Below, piece by piece: positions 34,252 through 43,098 of a stretch of DNA of 64,000 nt. The translations under genes and the position numbers were made by a program. The first letter of the stretch is position 1; each line of letters starts with the position of its first letter. The notes under the pieces are model-generated. The model was not told the origin of the DNA, did no database searches, and saw only the letters and a list, made by a program, of their open reading frames with translations. Source of the DNA: Pseudomonadota bacterium (GTDB lineage Bacteria > Pseudomonadota > Gammaproteobacteria > Berkiellales > Berkiellaceae); NCBI GenBank assembly GCA_018241965.1, contig JAFECS010000027.1, positions 8,134-72,133 of the forward strand. Direction: 5' to 3'.

Positions 34252-34741
34252 ACTTTTTGTCCTTTGCAATAACATGCTTAAATACTTTGCTTAATACTCT
34301 TTTTCTTACCCAATTTCTAATTGAAAAACTGTTGCAAACCACATCATGCGAATCAAGATCGAATCCCCAAGAGCTTACCCAAAATTTGTATTTGGTGACA
34401 TCTGTTAAAGCAATCGCCGGCTCAGTTAAAATGCCGCCAACATGGTTGCCGATATACCAAATTTCTATGCTAGTGCTTAATCTTTTGCCATAGGCATGAT
34501 AACTAAATTCTCTTAAAGATAATCTTAAAGCATGAAGTTCATCTTCCGAAAAAGTAATGCGTTTTAGTGGGTGTAAAGAGCAATCAATAATAGCAATAAG
34601 CTTCAAGGTGTTGCCTAAACAAGAAGTCAGGAAATAATCGCTTTCTTGAGCGATTGAAGAGGCCTCCATAGGATACCCCAACGCAAAAGAGCGCTGTTTC
34701 ACTAAGTAATTTATCATATATTCGACAGCGGATAATTTCAT
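34199..34741 (-). CDS. Hypothetical protein
   Basis: A 180-residue protein that I cannot assign. It is of mixed helix and strand, with no signal peptide. It has an HPLKRITFSEDELHALRLSLREF helix near 57-79 and an aromatic-rich middle (EIWYIGNHVGG, KYKFWVSSWGFDLD). The C-terminus is basic. The start is preceded only by a weak GAG. Its 3' end overlaps the 3' end of the convergent coiled-coil gene by 53 bases, so the last 17 or so codons of each are constrained by the other. Confidence 0.6.
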   Translation of the reverse strand: MKLSAVEYMINYLVKQRSFALGYPMEASSIAQESDYFLTSCLGNTLKLIAIIDCSLHPLKRITFSEDELHALRLSLREFSYHAYGKRLSTSIEIWYIGNHVGGILTEPAIALTDVTKYKFWVSSWGFDLDSHDVVCNSFSIRNWVRKRVLSKVFKHVIAKDKKSIFPLSSFSFEQRPRLI

Positions 34742-34870
34742 GAGAAACTCAATAATGGGAGATGTTTAAAATTGTGCGCATGGTAACAAGCAGTTTTTAG
34801 AGAAGGTAGTTAAAAGTGATGAAAGGGACAATTTTAACGACCAATAACCCAGAGCCTGTCAGCACCTGAT

Positions 34871-35278
34871 CTATTTTTTCCAACGGGGATATTTGCCACG
34901 CCCATAGCAATCTCGGCCTTTACAATTGCCTGGGTTATAATAGCCATTGTTAAAATGACCATTATGGTAATATTCATTGCCGTAAAATCCGCCTTTGTAG
35001 TACCCATTGTTGTAATTTTCATAGGCATGCTGGTATATGTAGCGTCCTTCTTTGGGGCCTATAGGGGTGAAATAGCCGGTGTTATTGTAATACATAGGCT
35101 CATATTTTCTGTCTGGTGCCTCTGAGCCTCTAAAATAGTGATAACCGTATCTGTCTCCGAGATTACGGTAATTACTATAATCTTGTTTGGTTCTTAAAGC
35201 ATCGGCTAGGGGCGAATTATTACAGCCCCAAAGTCCAGTAAGGGCGAGTAAAGCTAACATCTTCAAAGATGTTCTCAT
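34871..35278 (-). CDS. Tyr/Asn/Gly-rich lipoprotein with C-terminal CxxxxC
   Basis: A 135-residue lipoprotein. The lipobox LWGC puts the lipidated Cys at residue 19. The mature part is strongly enriched in Tyr, Asn and Gly, with imperfect repeats of the NNGYYKGGFYGNEYYHNGHF type at 88-107. It ends with CKGRDC (C-x4-C) and a basic tip. GGAG precedes the ATG at good spacing. The composition resembles surface-exposed, adhesive or matrix-type proteins; function is unknown. Confidence 0.78.
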   Translation of the reverse strand: MRTSLKMLALLALTGLWGCNNSPLADALRTKQDYSNYRNLGDRYGYHYFRGSEAPDRKYEPMYYNNTGYFTPIGPKEGRYIYQHAYENYNNGYYKGGFYGNEYYHNGHFNNGYYNPGNCKGRDCYGRGKYPRWKK

Positions 35279-35392
35279 CTTGCGGCTCCAAAAATCCTTT
35301 TCCTCTTGTTAAAAAAGTAGCTGGCCGATAAGTATTCAGCAAGTAAGTAAAAGAAAAGCTGATTCTTTACTCAGAGGAAGGTTTTCACAGTG

Positions 35393-36553
35393 TTATTCGT
35401 TTTGTAAGTAGGTGATAGCAATTGTAGCTAGCAATTCAATAGCCACAGGTAAAATGCCATCGTTAAAGTTGTAATGCGGGCTATGGCAAGAAGCGCTGTC
35501 TTCACCATTGCCAATAAAGAAGTAACACCCAGGCACTTTCTGTAAAAAGTATGAAAAATCTTCAGAAGCGCGGCCGCTTTTGGCTTTGATGGCCACGTTG
35601 TTTTCCCCTAATAAGAGTTTGGCTTGTTTCAAAACAAAATCGGTTTCAACAGGCGTATTGATGGTTGCAGGGTATATATCTTCATAGGTGATAGTGAAAG
35701 TGCAACCAGAGCCTTGGGTTACCTTGTTAAGTTCAGCTTCAATAAGTTTTTGCGCATGCATCGTGGCTTTTTCTGAAGGGGCTCTAATAGTGCCGCCAAT
35801 AATGGCATATTCTGGGATCACATTTTTTGCTTTACCACTGTGAAGCGTTGTCACAGAGAGCACAGTCGTTTCAGGGTCTTTAGCCAGTGCATCACTTACT
35901 GTTTGCAAGGCCGTTATCACAAGAGCACTTAATGTTATGGGGTTAATGGCCCATTCAGGCATAGCGGCATGGCCGCCCTTGCCATGCACTTGGATGGAAA
36001 ATTCAGCATTACCATACATGGTCGTGCCATGTTTGACGAGCACTTTGCCAACAGCAGTACCAGGGTGATTATGGTACCCAAAAATGGCATCAACGACGGG
36101 GTTCTCTAATACGCCATCTTTAATCATCGCTAAGGCGCCAGCGCCGCCTTCTTCGGCTGGCTGAAAAATAAATTTTACCTTGCCAGTGAAGGTATGGCGC
36201 AATTGTTGTAATACCTCTGCAACGCCTAATAAGGTTGCCACATGGCCATCATGACCGCAGGCATGCATCAGACCCTTGTTTTGTGAAATATAATCAAGAT
36301 CTGTTTCTTCTTCTATGGGTAGTGCATCCATATCGGCGCGCAACGCCACGGTTTTGCCTGGTTTACCAGAATCTAAAACGGCAACCACGCCAGTTTTCCC
36401 AATTTGTATTTGCGGGTTAAAACCCATATCCATTAAAGCTTGTTGTATAAGTTTGGCGGTGTTCACTTCTTGATAACGTAATTCAGGATAACGATGCAAT
36501 TGTTGACGTATCGTTTGATAGCGCGGCAAGATCTTTTGAATAATTTGTTTCAT
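35393..36553 (-). CDS. M20-family amidohydrolase
   Basis: A metal-dependent amidohydrolase of the hippurate/IAA-amino-acid hydrolase group, about 386 residues. Visible motifs are RADMDALPIEEETDLDY, HACGHDGHVATLLG with the metal ligands, PAEEGGAGA with the catalytic Glu, and the C-terminal CHSPHYNFND. It probably cleaves an N-acyl or peptide amide; the substrate cannot be read. ATG at 36553 matches the family N-terminus; an upstream in-frame start adds twelve residues. It diverges from the carbonic anhydrase gene. Confidence 0.9.
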   Translation of the reverse strand: MKQIIQKILPRYQTIRQQLHRYPELRYQEVNTAKLIQQALMDMGFNPQIQIGKTGVVAVLDSGKPGKTVALRADMDALPIEEETDLDYISQNKGLMHACGHDGHVATLLGVAEVLQQLRHTFTGKVKFIFQPAEEGGAGALAMIKDGVLENPVVDAIFGYHNHPGTAVGKVLVKHGTTMYGNAEFSIQVHGKGGHAAMPEWAINPITLSALVITALQTVSDALAKDPETTVLSVTTLHSGKAKNVIPEYAIIGGTIRAPSEKATMHAQKLIEAELNKVTQGSGCTFTITYEDIYPATINTPVETDFVLKQAKLLLGENNVAIKAKSGRASEDFSYFLQKVPGCYFFIGNGEDSASCHSPHYNFNDGILPVAIELLATIAITYLQNE

Positions 36554-36639
36554 AATATTACGCAATTCACCTAACTTAAAAGATTGCAATTTACCTCTAA
36601 ACAGTTTACTTTGTACGGGCCAAAATCCTAGGGGGACAT

Positions 36640-37248
36640 GTGGAAAGTAGCTTTGAAAAATTGCTGGAAGGCTATTTAAACTTCAGAAATAAATATGCGC
36701 ATGGTGATAGCTCGGTGATGCAATATTTATCTCATTATGGACAGCAACCCCAAGTGATGGTGGTGGCTTGTTGTGATTCACGCGTTGATCCGGCGCTAAT
36801 TTTACAATGCGACCCAGGTGATTTGTTTGTAGTGCGCAATGTTGCCAATATCATTCCTCCCTATGAGAAAGATGAAGCGCATCATGGTACCAGCGCAGCG
36901 CTTGAATTTGGGGTGTGTTTTTTAAAGGTGAAACATCTTATTTTATTAGGGCACAGCCAATGTGGTGGCATGCAAGCCTTATTAAACTCTGATGCGAAAA
37001 ACGATTTTATTACCAATTGGGTATCTATTGTTAAAACACCGCAAGCCAAATATAACGATTGCGATAATTATGCCAAGCTTGCTTTAAATCAGTCGTACCA
37101 AAATTGCTTAACTTTTCCCTGGATAAACGAAAAAGTAAACAAAGAAGAATTGATTATCCATTTATGGTTTTTTGATATTAAAATGGGCCAAATTTTTACC
37201 TATTCTGAAATCGAAAAAGCCTATAGGCCGCTTGATCCCATAGACTGA
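36640..37248 (+). CDS. Beta-class carbonic anhydrase
   Basis: A zinc enzyme interconverting CO2 and bicarbonate, 202 residues. Zinc ligands are C44 (in the C-x-D-x-R motif, ACCDSR), H105 and C108 (GHSQCGG), with D46-R48 as the catalytic dyad. The start is GTG at 36640 with GGGGG just upstream; an ATG two bases before it is out of frame. It is a single gene between the divergent hydrolase and the convergent kinase-like gene. Confidence 0.92.
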   Translation: MESSFEKLLEGYLNFRNKYAHGDSSVMQYLSHYGQQPQVMVVACCDSRVDPALILQCDPGDLFVVRNVANIIPPYEKDEAHHGTSAALEFGVCFLKVKHLILLGHSQCGGMQALLNSDAKNDFITNWVSIVKTPQAKYNDCDNYAKLALNQSYQNCLTFPWINEKVNKEELIIHLWFFDIKMGQIFTYSEIEKAYRPLDPID

Positions 37249-37262
37249 AAATTTGCCTTTGA

Positions 37263-38174
37263 TCATTTTAAACGGACTTTGCGACGAGCAGGTCTCATTT
37301 TCGTTTCTTCCCTATCGGAATGGTCATTGACTTTTTGTGAATCAAATTTCACTAATAAATTTTGTTTTAAATGTTGGTGTGAAGTTGAATGAACTCTACT
37401 TTGTGGTTCGGGCTTCAACGGGCTAAATCCTTTGAGTTTGACTTCACGTAAATAGCTCAAGGCATATAAAGGGTTTGATAAGGCCTTTTCTTTTTTCTCT
37501 TCCCTTTTAGCGAGGATGGTGCTGGCTTTTTCTATCACTCTATGGATTTTAGCAATATCTGCATCATATTTCGCTTTTTCTTGTAAGGGGTCACTCGCCG
37601 TTATGGAGCCCCAATCGCAAAGGCGAAACACAGGCGGTTTTCCTGAAAAGAGAACATTTTTGGGGCAGATATCATTGTGTGTTAGCCCCACGCTGTGTAA
37701 CAGGGTGACAGTGTCAATCAAGGTTTTTTCAAGTGTGGCAATGGAGTCTTTAGTAAAATACACGTTTCCTAAATTATCGACGTTACCTTGATGTCTTGGT
37801 AATTCGTAGATAACATTTTGCGACAAAAGAGAGGGTTTTTGTAAGGATAATGATTTTTTGATGGCATTGTAATTCTTAGAGCTTAAATCAGACTTAGTGC
37901 TAATTAAAGAAACTACATCCACATCTACTGCTTTTAAGCGTGGGATCTCGATTAACGCTGAGGGCTGTGGAAACTTTTGTCTTAACAGTTCGATTCTTTT
38001 TGCGGTGGTGTACCCTGTGACAAGCAAAACACTACTTTCACCATTGCTTAAAATCAGACTTTGATCGCCACCACTAATACGTTCGCGGTGTATGCGTTCG
38101 ACGGGGGGTAAATGCGCTGCCTGTCTGTGTAAATTCGTTTTTGTAGGGGATGGGGGGCCTTTTTTCGACATCAT
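37263..38174 (-). CDS. Degenerate protein-kinase-like protein
   Basis: A 303-residue protein with the catalytic half of a kinase. LHSVGLTHNDICPKNVLF (159-176) gives H166-N-D168 and N173, and LCDWGS has D187-W-G189 in place of DFG. The N-lobe is poorly recognisable: no glycine-rich loop is visible and the ATP lysine is uncertain. After the DWG motif only about 110 residues remain, Lys/Arg-rich and ending RPARRKVRLK. It begins with SPTK and has a basic, disordered-looking first 35 residues. It may be a small lipid- or antibiotic-kinase-like enzyme or a pseudokinase effector. Adjacent ATGs at 38174 and 38171. Confidence 0.65.
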   Translation of the reverse strand: MMSKKGPPSPTKTNLHRQAAHLPPVERIHRERISGGDQSLILSNGESSVLLVTGYTTAKRIELLRQKFPQPSALIEIPRLKAVDVDVVSLISTKSDLSSKNYNAIKKSLSLQKPSLLSQNVIYELPRHQGNVDNLGNVYFTKDSIATLEKTLIDTVTLLHSVGLTHNDICPKNVLFSGKPPVFRLCDWGSITASDPLQEKAKYDADIAKIHRVIEKASTILAKREEKKEKALSNPLYALSYLREVKLKGFSPLKPEPQSRVHSTSHQHLKQNLLVKFDSQKVNDHSDREETKMRPARRKVRLK

Positions 38175-38348
38175 TAACGCACTTTTTATGAATTTGTTGG
38201 AATTCTAAAATGATGAAATCGGATTAGCAAGCCACAAAAGATAAACGCGCAAAGTAATGCAGCTGATTAAATATATAGTCCTATGCTCAATAAATTGTTT
38301 CATGAACCGATTAAGAATGTCTAAAACCAGATTTATCAAAAAGAGTTC

Positions 38349-40076
38349 ATGATGAGTAAAAATGTCAGCGACCAAATGGTAGAAATTTTAACCAGAGTAG
38401 GCGTAAAGCAGATCTTTGGGATCCCCGGAGACACCATTGATTCGATGATGGAATCCTTGCGTTTACAGAACGAAATTCAGTTTATCATTATGCGTCATGA
38501 AGCAACCGGTGCTTTTGCTGCCAGTGCGCAAGCTAAACTTACCGGCAATTTAGGCGTTTGTGTTGCTTGCCAAGGCCCGGGTGCTGTTAACCTATTAAAT
38601 GGATTGTATGATGCTGCGCTTGATAAAGTACCGGTGCTGGCGATTACCGGTCAAGTTAGCTCCGATGTCATTGGCACAGGTATGCCGCAAGAAATTAATC
38701 AGTTAAGTTTGTTTAATGATGTAGCCATATTTAATCAAGAAGTTCGTTCGAGTGAAAATTTCCCACAATTATTAATGTTGGCTTGCCAAGCAGCCATCAA
38801 TTATAAAGGGGTTGCGCATCTTTCAATACCCTCAGACATTATGCGCCAGGCAGCCATACCCTTAGATCCTCGTTATCAAATATTAAAATTTAATAGTATG
38901 CTTATTCCATCTGAAGCCGAAATTCAAGCGGCTGCTCAACATTTAAACAAAGCAAAAAAAGTAGCTATTTTATATGGTGGCGGAGCGATGGGGGCAACAG
39001 AAGAATTGTTAAGAATTTCAAGCTTGCTCAAAGCGCCCTTAGTGCATACTACCCGCTCAAAAGACATTTTAGATAACCATACACCTAATTTTGTAGGTGG
39101 TATTGGGCTCATGGGGGCACGCTCGGGAAATTATGCTGCAAGCGGCTGTGATCTACTGCTGGTAGTAGGTTCAAGCTTTGCCTTTAAAGAATATTACCCA
39201 CACAGTGCAGATATCATTCAAATTGATAATCATATTGGCAGAATTGGTGCGCATGTGGCCATTACCCAAGGCTTATTAGGAGACAGTAAATTAACCTTGC
39301 AAGCATTAATGCAAAATTTACAACCTAAAACAGATGACAGTTTCCTCAAAAAGGCGCAAGAATTAAGAGAAAAATCAGGAAATCATCTAGATTATTTTTC
39401 AAAACCCACAGAAGTTGGCCAATATATTCATCCTCAAGCACTTACAGCGCGTATAGGGCAACTGGCCAGCGAGGATGCTATCTTTTGCGTCGGTACAGGT
39501 TCGGTAACCGTATATTGCAATAATTACCTTCATTTAAATGGTAAACAACGCCTGCTGTGGACATGGAACTTAGCCTCCTTAGGCTGGGCGCTTGGCTCTG
39601 CTTTAGGATGTAAATTAGCCATGCGTCATCGGCAAGTGATTGTGCCTGTTGGCGATGGTGATTTTCAAATGTTGCTAGCAGATTTAATTACCTTCGTGAA
39701 ATATCGTTTACCTGTTGTTTTTATTATTTACAACAATGCCAAATATCGTTTTATAGAGTTAGAAGAGTCTGGTGAAGGTAACCCTGCTTTTGGAACAGAT
39801 TTATTAAATCCCGATTATGCTAAATTGGCGATAGCACATGGAGCTCATGGTATTACAGTGACCGATTATCAACAAATCGACGATGCCTTAAAAGAAGCCT
39901 TTAATTGCCAAAAACCGGTAGTTATCGATGTGGCAGTTAATCCGGAAGAGTTGTTTATTCCCCCTAAAGTCACACCTAAAATGGCTGTATCATTTGCAGA
40001 ATCGAAAATAAAAGATTGGTGGATTGTGAAAAAGATTATGAGCTTAATACATAATTTTATGGGCACAATGCATTAA
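38349..40076 (+). CDS. Pyruvate-oxidase-like ThDP enzyme
   Basis: A 575-residue thiamine-diphosphate enzyme of the pyruvate oxidase/acetolactate synthase family. The catalytic Glu is E51 in RHEATGAFAA. The FAD/central domain spans about 190-330, and the ThDP-Mg motif GDGDFQM with NN at the end is near 435-465. Overall it most resembles PoxB-type quinone-linked pyruvate dehydrogenase or SpxB-like oxidase rather than the biosynthetic synthase; no small regulatory subunit follows. The C-terminus has an amphipathic helix that could bind membrane (WWIVKKIMSLIHNF). Start at 38349 or at the next ATG, 38352, which is better spaced from AAGAG. Confidence 0.85.
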   Translation: MMSKNVSDQMVEILTRVGVKQIFGIPGDTIDSMMESLRLQNEIQFIIMRHEATGAFAASAQAKLTGNLGVCVACQGPGAVNLLNGLYDAALDKVPVLAITGQVSSDVIGTGMPQEINQLSLFNDVAIFNQEVRSSENFPQLLMLACQAAINYKGVAHLSIPSDIMRQAAIPLDPRYQILKFNSMLIPSEAEIQAAAQHLNKAKKVAILYGGGAMGATEELLRISSLLKAPLVHTTRSKDILDNHTPNFVGGIGLMGARSGNYAASGCDLLLVVGSSFAFKEYYPHSADIIQIDNHIGRIGAHVAITQGLLGDSKLTLQALMQNLQPKTDDSFLKKAQELREKSGNHLDYFSKPTEVGQYIHPQALTARIGQLASEDAIFCVGTGSVTVYCNNYLHLNGKQRLLWTWNLASLGWALGSALGCKLAMRHRQVIVPVGDGDFQMLLADLITFVKYRLPVVFIIYNNAKYRFIELEESGEGNPAFGTDLLNPDYAKLAIAHGAHGITVTDYQQIDDALKEAFNCQKPVVIDVAVNPEELFIPPKVTPKMAVSFAESKIKDWWIVKKIMSLIHNFMGTMH

Positions 40077-40164
40077 TATTAGCTGAATGACTCTTTTTCA
40101 TTGAAGCGCTTTACATCTTTTTGCCTAAAAATGATAATGATTTTATTTATCATCCGGGCAAATT

Positions 40165-41199
40165 ATGAAAAAAAACCCCATTTTTTTTAGTATTGTTCTC
40201 TTTTTAGGATGCTTTTCACAGCCTCTTTTTGCTAAAGAGCCAAAGTTAATTTTTGCATTAGATGTGGTACGTCATGGCGATAGAACACCAATTAGAGATA
40301 TTCCAAGCCACGTACATCATTGGCAAGAAGGGTATGGACAACTGACACCCAAAGGGATACAACAACATTTTGAATTAGGCTCAAAGCTGCGTAAAAAATA
40401 TATTGAGCAAACATCACTTTTGCCAGAGCGCTACCAACCCGGGACAATTTTTGCACGCTCTACCGATTATGATAGAACATTAATGAGTGCCCAATCTTTG
40501 TTGTTAGGCTTATACCCCTTGCCTTCCTGTGAATTGCCTACTTCTTTTCAACCTATTCCCATTCATACACAACATGCAACCGATAATGATGCGCTACATG
40601 CCGATACACATGGCCCGGCATTTCAGCAAGCTTATGAGCAATATGTAAAAACGCATGCTACTTGGCAAGCTAAGGATAATGCTTTAAAACACAATTATCC
40701 AAGGTGGAGTAAAGTCACCGGTATTCATATCACTAATTTGTATCAGTTGATATCCCTTGGAAATACGCTATTCATCTATCAAAGTAATAACAAAAGTATA
40801 CCAGAAGGCCTGACGCAAAAAGATGTTGAAGAAATTTCCGCAGCAGGCAAGTGGGCTTTTTGTTTTATGTTTAAACCACAGCCGGTTGCCCAGGCGGTGG
40901 GCCAACCTTTACTTAAAGAAGTGTTTGATTATTTGAAAGATGCGCCGCATGAGAAACTAAAATACGTCTTACTTTCTGCTCATGATAGTACTATTTTAGC
41001 GTTAATGAGTGCTTTAGGCGTGCCTTTAGAGGAGCCACCCCCTTATGCTTCGCAAGTTCATTTTGCTGTTTATGAAATTACGCCCAACCACTATAAAGTT
41101 AACATTTCTTATAATGATAAGCTTCTTAGCTTGCCAGCTTGTGCTGAACGAATGTGTCGCCTGGAAGAGTTGAAGCATTTAGTGCAGTTGACACAATAA
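40165..41199 (+). CDS. Exported histidine acid phosphatase
   Basis: A 344-residue phosphatase with a signal peptide (1-23, ending LFA). The catalytic motif RHGDRTP has R36, H37 and R40; H37 forms the phospho-histidine. The second signature is SAHDST near residue 272. It resembles the secreted acid phosphatases of Legionella (Map type) and eukaryotic lysosomal enzymes. The likely location is periplasm or outside the cell. The substrate is unknown. It is followed 51 bases later by the Lys-rich gene. Confidence 0.88.
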   Translation: MKKNPIFFSIVLFLGCFSQPLFAKEPKLIFALDVVRHGDRTPIRDIPSHVHHWQEGYGQLTPKGIQQHFELGSKLRKKYIEQTSLLPERYQPGTIFARSTDYDRTLMSAQSLLLGLYPLPSCELPTSFQPIPIHTQHATDNDALHADTHGPAFQQAYEQYVKTHATWQAKDNALKHNYPRWSKVTGIHITNLYQLISLGNTLFIYQSNNKSIPEGLTQKDVEEISAAGKWAFCFMFKPQPVAQAVGQPLLKEVFDYLKDAPHEKLKYVLLSAHDSTILALMSALGVPLEEPPPYASQVHFAVYEITPNHYKVNISYNDKLLSLPACAERMCRLEELKHLVQLTQ

Positions 41200-41250
41200 C
41201 ATTATTCTCTTTAATGTGCCTTGCTTTTACAGTCATTAAAGGAGAATGAT

Positions 41251-41742
41251 ATGAGCTTAGGCACAGGGCCAACAAAAGAAAAAAATAAAGAGAAAGATAC
41301 GGATAAGGATGCCAAAAAAGTAAAAAAGGAAAAAAGAACAAAAGCAGAGAAAGCTCAAGGAGAGAAAAGCAAACCAGATCGTAAAAGAGCGGCAGCAGCG
41401 CCACCTCAGCTTGAAGAAAGGGCGCGTGAAGTGACCGCAGCGCTTGCAGCACAACCTGACGGACTTGAAGTGCAACATTCTGCAACCATAGACAATTTGT
41501 TGAAAACAGATGCGCATGCGCAAACAGCTTTTAAAATATTCAAAAGCACAAATAGCAAAACTACAGTGTTAGAGGGTGATGGGCAAGATGCTTTACATTT
41601 AGAGGGTCATGGCGTGCCAGAGCATCGTGATTGGGTGTTTGATGATAAGTTAAAAACCTGGCGCGTGCGCACTACCGAAGAACAAATTGCCCATGAAAAA
41701 GAAAAAGCTAAACAAAGTGATGACAAGCTTAAACCGAAATAA
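41251..41742 (+). CDS. Lys-rich hypothetical protein
   Basis: A 163-residue, very hydrophilic protein. Residues 1-50 are almost entirely Lys, Glu, Asp and Arg (for example KKVKKEKRTKAEKAQGEK), so disordered and rich in nuclear-localisation-like clusters. The middle (55-135) may be a small folded domain, with HGVPEHRDWVFDDKLKTWRVR. The end is charged again. The start at 41251 is set by AAAGGAG upstream; an in-frame upstream start is unlikely. A perfect palindromic terminator follows. There is no known family. Confidence 0.65.
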   Translation: MSLGTGPTKEKNKEKDTDKDAKKVKKEKRTKAEKAQGEKSKPDRKRAAAAPPQLEERAREVTAALAAQPDGLEVQHSATIDNLLKTDAHAQTAFKIFKSTNSKTTVLEGDGQDALHLEGHGVPEHRDWVFDDKLKTWRVRTTEEQIAHEKEKAKQSDDKLKPK

Positions 41743-41748
41743 ACACGT

Positions 41749-41769
41749 GCCAGCGTACGCTGGCATTTT
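41749..41769 (+). terminator. Palindromic terminator
   Basis: GCCAGCGTACGCTGGC (41749-41764) is a perfect 16-base palindrome followed by ATTTTT. It lies seven bases after the stop codon of the Lys-rich gene. Confidence 0.85.
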
Positions 41770-41850
41770 TAGTAATTACGCCACTTTGTGCTTTTACAGT
41801 CATGCCTAGTTAATATTAGGTAGCCGTAATATCTATACTTGTGCCGCAGA
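41770..41850 (-). pseudogene. 3' remnant of a small lipoprotein gene
   Basis: Read on the minus strand, this ends CKSTKWRNY and then TAA, the same C-terminus as the intact lipoprotein at 42726-42965. The final 25 or so bases are nearly identical in the two places (aattacgccac/tttt...). Upstream the similarity decays and no lipobox or start is found. It is best read as the leftover of a duplicated lipoprotein gene. Confidence 0.6.
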
Positions 41851-41946
41851 ATAAAAAAATAACCTATGTGCTAAATTAAATTGGCTATAGTTTTATATAA
41901 TAATTTTTAATTGTCTAAACTGGTAAAAATTCCACTGGAATAATTT

Positions 41947-42729
41947 ATGACATTGCAGGCAAAAAAACAGCCATTTAAAATAGCGATTTCATCTGGTAGA
42001 CATCGATTACTTCAAGTTATTATTCCTTTTTTTGTTTCTTTTGCAGCATATGGCATAGATTGCGATAAGCTCTATTCATTCTTGCCAAGTCATATTTCTA
42101 ATCCCGACAACCCACAATTTGAAATTGCACGAGCGAATGTTGGCAATCAATGTCAGCTTCAATTGAAAATTCCCTCAACAGATACGCTAAAACTGAATGC
42201 CTGCATCGAAGGTGTTTTGGCCATATTAGCTAACAATGGAAATTATTTGGCAGCAGAAGAATTATCCCTTCGCTTGTGCAAGGAAAACAAAATAGATGAC
42301 AGCAAAAAGTGGCTTAAATCTGCCATAAACAATGAAAAAGTAACCCCAGATCAAAAAAAGCGGCTCAAATCTATATTTCAGGCGCTTCAGATGGAATTTT
42401 GCGAACCAGCCTTAGCCTCATTAGATCAGCATAAAACCATGGAAGGCCTTGAGAGCTATCTGAAATTCGTATTTTCATGTGCGAGAAAAAATGACAGCAA
42501 GACACAAAATGAAACAGAGATAAAATCTTGCGTAGATAGCGCCAGACTTGCTGAAATACGAAGCGGTAAATATTCAGTTGCCCAGGCAGCATCCATGCAA
42601 TCTTGTTTGGAAGGTAATATAGAAGAATCCGTAAAATGGTTGCAAGAAGCGCTTAGCAGCCCACAGTTACCTGAGGACCAAAAAATGAAAATTAATAAAG
42701 CAATTCAAAATCTGCAAACTCATTTTTAA
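41947..42729 (+). CDS. Hypothetical exported Cys-containing helical protein
   Basis: A 260-residue protein with a long basic N-terminus and a hydrophobic segment at about 20-37 (LLQVIIPFFVSFAAYG) that could be a signal peptide or anchor. The rest is helical with regularly placed cysteines. It has repeated phrases such as ACIEGVLAILANNGNYLAAE, SCVDSARLAEIRSGKYSVAQ and KWLQEALSSPQLPEDQK. The pairs of similar helices suggest Sel1- or TPR-like repeats, but I cannot assign a family. It lies exactly between a lipoprotein remnant and an intact lipoprotein gene with matching 3' ends. Confidence 0.65.
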   Translation: MTLQAKKQPFKIAISSGRHRLLQVIIPFFVSFAAYGIDCDKLYSFLPSHISNPDNPQFEIARANVGNQCQLQLKIPSTDTLKLNACIEGVLAILANNGNYLAAEELSLRLCKENKIDDSKKWLKSAINNEKVTPDQKKRLKSIFQALQMEFCEPALASLDQHKTMEGLESYLKFVFSCARKNDSKTQNETEIKSCVDSARLAEIRSGKYSVAQAASMQSCLEGNIEESVKWLQEALSSPQLPEDQKMKINKAIQNLQTHF

Positions 42730-42965
42730 TAATTACGCCATTTTGTGCTCTTATAACAATACCCATCAGAACACCAACTACGATTGGTATCGCCAATATA
42801 ATACTCAGAAATGTAATAAGGGCCTGCGTAATAATTATCAATAATATTAAATCTTGCACGATAATATTCGGCGGTTGGTGAATTGCCAGTAATGTCTGGG
42901 GTGAGATTAGTACAGCCAGACAAGCCTAGTAGTGCAACAGCCAGTGGCAATATTCCACGTTTCAT
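42726..42965 (-). CDS. Small Tyr-rich lipoprotein with C-terminal CxxxxC
   Basis: A 79-residue lipoprotein with lipobox LSGC (lipidated Cys near residue 17). The mature part is Tyr-rich (NNYYAGPYYISEYYIG style) and ends with CSDGYC followed by KSTKWRNY. The start at 42965 is preceded by GGGGGAAG; an in-frame ATG seven codons upstream is less well placed. Its stop overlaps the convergent gene's stop by four bases. A decayed copy of its 3' end lies at 41770-41850. Confidence 0.75.
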   Translation of the reverse strand: MKRGILPLAVALLGLSGCTNLTPDITGNSPTAEYYRARFNIIDNYYAGPYYISEYYIGDTNRSWCSDGYCYKSTKWRNY

Positions 42966-43098
42966 GTTGCTTCCCCCATTAATCATTTTTCACAATTTAT
43001 TAAACATAGACCAAAGTAAGCTATAAACACGTGTTATTACACTAGTTTAAGTGTTAAAAAATGTTAAACTGGCATTTAGCAAAAATACTGGAGTTTTA

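Noticed and set aside
38349-40076. Acetolactate synthase large subunit
   Set aside because: No small regulatory subunit or branched-chain gene is adjacent and the overall pattern fits pyruvate oxidase better, though the families are close.
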